From NCBI GenBank assembly GCA_026387965.1, contig JAPLKR010000064.1, positions 1-15,593 of the forward strand: a stretch of 15,593 nucleotides of DNA, written 5' to 3'. The number at the start of each line of letters is the position of its first letter. Within the stretch, counting starts at the first letter, position 1. Of the stretch, positions 14,796-15,593 are shown piece after piece. The DNA is from Fusobacteriota bacterium (GTDB taxonomy: Bacteria > Fusobacteriota > Fusobacteriia > JAPLKR01). Both the position numbers and the translations under genes were made by a program. The notes beneath the pieces are model-generated. The model saw only the letters and a list, made by a program, of their open reading frames with translations, did not search any database and had not been told where the DNA came from.

Positions 14796-15593
14796 TTGGA
14801 AATACTTAAACAATTTTTTATCTATGCAAAAGATCATTTCAAAACAGATATTATTGTGATTGTTATTCTTTTAATTTTGTATATTATTGTTCAAGTTACG
14901 ATGAAGATCATTGATAGAAATTTAAGCTTAAAGTATAAGGAGTGGAAGAGTTTTTTTTATAAGAGCACCAGTCGTTACTTGAAGGTTTTTTTCGGAATGC
15001 TTATTGTGTGGATTATATTGATGACACTTGAAGCGAGTAAACTCTCTCATCATGGAAGAGGGTTAATTTATAAATTGGTTACCATTATTATCTTGATTAT
15101 GGTTACACTCATTATTCTTAAAATGATTGGACAGTTTAAGCGTTTGTTGATTGTTAGATTAGAAAATGCTGACCAAACAGTTACTTATGATAAAAGCGAT
15201 ATTTATACGCTATTTTATTTTATTAACGTCGTGATTTGGCTCGGAGTGTTCTTTGTTATTCTATCGGTATTAAAAGTGTCTCCAGCATCGCTTGCAACGT
15301 TCGGAGGAGCTGGAGCGATTGCCTTAAGTTTTATTTTTAAAAACAGTCTTGAAAATATCGTTGGGGGTGTATTTTTACATTTAGATAGGCCTTTTGTAGT
15401 TGGAGAGAGCATTTATACAATTGACAATAAAATTGAAGGGACGGTGGAGAAAATTGGCTGGAGATTGACGGTGATTAGACAATTCGACCAAAGACCTGTA
15501 TACGTTCCTAATGCTACTTTTGTAACCAGTGCAGTAGTTAATATTTCCAGAATGACCAATCGTAGAATAAAGCAATATGTTGGAATCAGGTAT
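14796..15593 (+). CDS. MscS-family mechanosensitive channel, 5' part
   Basis: This is an open frame of 266 codons running off the window end. The start is TTG 14796, four bases after AGAGGAGG (14784-14791); no in-frame ATG occurs until codon 36, inside the first membrane helix. Five hydrophobic helices are visible at about residues 18-38, 62-80, 93-112, 136-159 and 163-192. The last is the MscS pore helix with Gly/Ala packing (FGGAGAIALSF, then the KNSLENIVGGV kink region). Next comes HLDRPFVVGESI and the beta domain with GTVEKIGWRL, PVYVPNATF and SRMTNRRI. This five-helix layout and the GW-R-T-IR motif are closer to YnaI/MscM-type channels than to E. coli MscS (three helices). It sits in the inner membrane and releases solutes on osmotic downshift. 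The remaining beta and C-terminal alpha/beta domains lie outside. Confidence 0.92.
   Translation, partial: MEILKQFFIYAKDHFKTDIIVIVILLILYIIVQVTMKIIDRNLSLKYKEWKSFFYKSTSRYLKVFFGMLIVWIILMTLEASKLSHHGRGLIYKLVTIIILIMVTLIILKMIGQFKRLLIVRLENADQTVTYDKSDIYTLFYFINVVIWLGVFFVILSVLKVSPASLATFGGAGAIALSFIFKNSLENIVGGVFLHLDRPFVVGESIYTIDNKIEGTVEKIGWRLTVIRQFDQRPVYVPNATFVTSAVVNISRMTNRRIKQYVGIRY

Overview
This is a low-GC, gene-dense window from a diderm bacterium. The best guess is a member of the Fusobacteriota. That rests on the L10, L7/L12 and NusG sequences, on short RpoB (1151 aa) and RpoC (1346 aa) without the large proteobacterial insertions, on a 60-aa omega subunit of the KITYDEL type, and on a predicted outer-membrane barrel ending in Phe. 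The phylum call is from memory of family sequences, not from a search; the genus cannot be named.

Layout, almost all on the + strand. (1) Positions 1-22 are the last bases of a 5S rRNA, followed by an intrinsic terminator at 69-100. (2) Positions 101-448 hold no convincing large gene. They contain a perfect inverted pair of DnaA boxes (118-156), a possible 28-codon ORF, an AT-rich stretch and a good promoter (359-387). (3) Positions 449-1663 are a two-gene unit for exported proteins: a predicted outer-membrane beta-barrel and a small Ser/Gly-rich secreted protein, closed by a terminator (1678-1707). (4) Positions 1717-5194 are the translation/elongation cluster rpmG, tRNA-Trp(CCA), secE, nusG, rplK, rplA, rplJ, rplL. 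It has an L1 target-like element before rplA, an L10 leader before rplJ and a strong terminator after rplL. (5) Positions 5252-14732 start at a consensus extended -10 promoter. A structured leader, with a possible H-type pseudoknot, leads into rpoB, rpoC, gmk, rpoZ and apbE, ending in a terminator that overlaps the apbE stop codon. (6) Positions 14739-15593 hold a promoter and the 5' part of an MscS-family channel gene that runs off the window.

Most of the window makes and controls the ribosome stalk, the L1 stalk, the SecE translocon subunit, the elongation factor NusG and RNA polymerase. The beta, beta-prime and omega subunits are encoded together, with guanylate kinase between beta-prime and omega. 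ApbE, a lipoprotein FMN transferase, rides at the end of that transcription unit. The most novel-looking items are the barrel plus Ser/Gly-rich secreted-protein pair, the possible pseudoknot in the rpoB leader, and the DnaA-box palindrome next to the rRNA operon end. No defence system, insertion sequence or CRISPR array was seen.
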